Of a stretch of 32,542 nt of DNA, positions 31,418-32,542 are shown piece by piece. Position 1 is the stretch's first letter; each line of letters opens with the position of its first letter. This DNA comes from Acidobacteriaceae bacterium. GTDB taxonomy: Bacteria; Acidobacteriota; Terriglobia; Terriglobales; Acidobacteriaceae. The notes beneath the pieces are model-generated. The model saw only the letters and a program-made list of their open reading frames with translations, had not been told where the DNA came from and searched no databases. The position numbers and the translations under genes are program-made. The stretch lies in NCBI GenBank assembly GCA_027449545.1, contig DAIDLI010000059.1, positions 1 through 32,542 on the forward strand, in the 5' to 3' direction.

Positions 31418-32098
31418 ATGAGCGAAAAAGAAATCTGGTCCGCCGCCGATCTTTACTTTGCCGACCTGCTTGCCCCCAGCGACGCGCAGTTAGATGCCGC
31501 GCTTGCAGCCAATCGTGCCGCCGAGCTGCCCGCCATCGATGTCTCGCGCAACCAGGGCAAGTTCCTGCACCTGCTGGTGCGCATCACCCAGGCCAAGCGC
31601 GTCCTCGAAGTAGGCCTGCTGGGCGGCTACAGCACCATCTGGATGGCCCGCGCGCTGCCCCAGGGCGGGCGCATCCTCTCACTGGAATACAGCCAGAAGC
31701 ACGCCGACGTCGCCCGCAAAAACCTTGACCGCGCCGGGCTGCTCGACCGCGTGCAGATTCGCGTCGGGGCGGCTCTTGAAACCCTGCCGGTGCTCGCCGC
31801 CGAAGGAGCCGGGCCCTTCGACCTCATCTTTCTCGATGCCGACAAGCCGAACAACCCCAATTATCTTGAGTGGGCGCTGAAGCTCTCCCGGCCTGGCACC
31901 GTCATCGTGGTCGATAACATCGTGCGCCAGGGCAAAGTGGCCGACGCCGGCAGCAGCGACGCCGACGTGCAGGGCTCGCGCAAGACCGTCGAGCGCATGG
32001 CCGCCGAGCCGCGCCTCAGCGCAGTCGTCATGCAGACGGTGGGGAGCAAAGGCCACGACGGATTTTCCATCGCGGTGGTGCAGGAAGTCCGCAACTAG
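31418..32098 (+). CDS. SAM-dependent O-methyltransferase (family 3, CCoAOMT-like)
   Basis: 226 residues. SAM motif VLEVGLLGGYSTIWMA (62-77), acidic SLEYS (88-92), the metal/substrate site LDADK (139-143) and VDNIV (165-169) match the cation-dependent O-methyltransferases of the caffeoyl-CoA type. Bacterial members methylate catechol-like or phenolic compounds; the substrate here is unknown. The DNIVRQGKVAD segment is well conserved. It begins 66 bp after the prenyl synthase, so a link with quinone-related metabolism is possible but not shown. Its stop overlaps the stop of the convergent thioesterase gene in the sequence CTAG. Confidence 0.9.
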   Translation: MSEKEIWSAADLYFADLLAPSDAQLDAALAANRAAELPAIDVSRNQGKFLHLLVRITQAKRVLEVGLLGGYSTIWMARALPQGGRILSLEYSQKHADVARKNLDRAGLLDRVQIRVGAALETLPVLAAEGAGPFDLIFLDADKPNNPNYLEWALKLSRPGTVIVVDNIVRQGKVADAGSSDADVQGSRKTVERMAAEPRLSAVVMQTVGSKGHDGFSIAVVQEVRN

Positions 32099-32517
32099 TC
32101 AGCCATCATTCCGTGCAGCGCTTCGGCATAGTGGGGCGGCAGAGCTTTCCGCTGCAACTGGTCGTCGCACACCACGTGCACGGTTTCGCCCTCCGCCAGC
32201 AGCGCCGGTTCGCCGCCGTCGTGTGCTTTGCGCAGGATGCGATAGGCAAACTTGAGCACTGAGCCGCGCAGCAGCGCCGGCCGGGTCTCGATCTGGATCA
32301 CATCGTCGTAACGTGCCGGCGAACGGTAGCGGCACTTCGCTTCCACCACCGGCAGAATGCACTCGTGCTCGCGCTCAAGCTGGCTATAGGCCAGTCCCAG
32401 CGAGCGCAGCAACTCCACGCGTCCCAGCTCAAACCAGACCAGGTAATTGGCATAGTAGACGATGCCCATCTGGTCGGTCTCCGCATACCGCACCCGCACT
32501 TCCGTGGTCACCGGCAT
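32095..32517 (-). CDS. YbgC/FadM-type acyl-CoA thioesterase (hotdog fold)
   Basis: 140 residues with the 4HBT signature RYAETDQMGIVYYANYLVWFE (key part TDQMGIVYYANYL); D15 is the predicted catalytic aspartate. The remaining hotdog strands (VVEAKCRYRSPARYDDVI, LKFAYRI, VHVVCDDQLQRKALP) follow the family. Such enzymes hydrolyse short or medium acyl-CoAs and, in proteobacteria, ybgC sits with tol-pal genes; that context is absent here. The gene is complete, starting at ATG 32517, and its promoter lies beyond the window. Confidence 0.92.
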   Translation of the reverse strand: MPVTTEVRVRYAETDQMGIVYYANYLVWFELGRVELLRSLGLAYSQLEREHECILPVVEAKCRYRSPARYDDVIQIETRPALLRGSVLKFAYRILRKAHDGGEPALLAEGETVHVVCDDQLQRKALPPHYAEALHGMMAD

Positions 32518-32542
32518 TCGTGCTCCAGAGAACAGAGAACAG

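Overview
The window is a GC-rich chromosomal segment that looks like Acidobacteriota, probably Terriglobia. I base this on gene content (a group I BirA, type III CoaX, a DUF3857/transglutaminase/TPR giant protein, a secreted GH39-like enzyme, a lysine-rich H1-like protein) and on short palindromic repeats of a kind I associate with that group. This is an inference; there is no rRNA gene in the window. No tRNA, rRNA, CRISPR array, prophage or insertion sequence was seen.

Layout. 1-4650 (minus): a block transcribed leftwards. It starts with a DUF4160-DUF2442 gene pair resembling a toxin-antitoxin module, followed almost without gaps by birA, coaX, an unknown 234-residue protein and an rlmD-like RNA methyltransferase, then the N-terminus of a probable ComEC. 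4782-7292 (minus): clpC with a strong intrinsic terminator. 7623-11491 (minus): a LolD-type ATPase, a membrane protein with an internal lipobox, purN and purM. 11809-16121 (plus): a secreted GH39-like hydrolase overlapping an arabinose/fucose-type isomerase gene by 4 bp, then a secreted HSL-family esterase. 16370-17547: an H1-like DNA-binding protein (minus) divergent from a double zinc-ribbon protein with an RGG-like tail (plus). 17826-24251 (plus): the DUF3857 giant protein, a PAP2 phosphatase and ribonuclease J. 24268-28816: argS (minus) divergent from metG (plus). 28934-32517: tatD, yajQ, a trans-polyprenyl diphosphate synthase and an O-methyltransferase (plus), then a convergent YbgC-type thioesterase (minus).

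Most genes are housekeeping: cofactor attachment (BirA, CoaX), purine synthesis (PurM, PurN), translation (ArgS, MetG, RlmD), RNA decay (RNase J), proteolysis (ClpC) and isoprenoid chain synthesis. The accessory part is the carbohydrate/esterase cluster, the nucleoid-protein pair and the TA-like pair.

The most unusual signal is in argS. Its reading frame carries at least four separate blocks of repeat-like DNA. Two are REP-like palindromes lying side by side just before the HIGH motif, and both families recur elsewhere in the window: an identical 24-bp copy lies after metG and a relative lies after the PAP2 gene. This looks like palindromic elements being tolerated in frame inside an essential enzyme, comparable in principle to Rickettsia palindromic elements. 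The second point of interest is the TA-like pair, whose promoter appears to give a leaderless mRNA, has a perfect 12-bp palindrome in the promoter region, and leads directly into birA-coaX.
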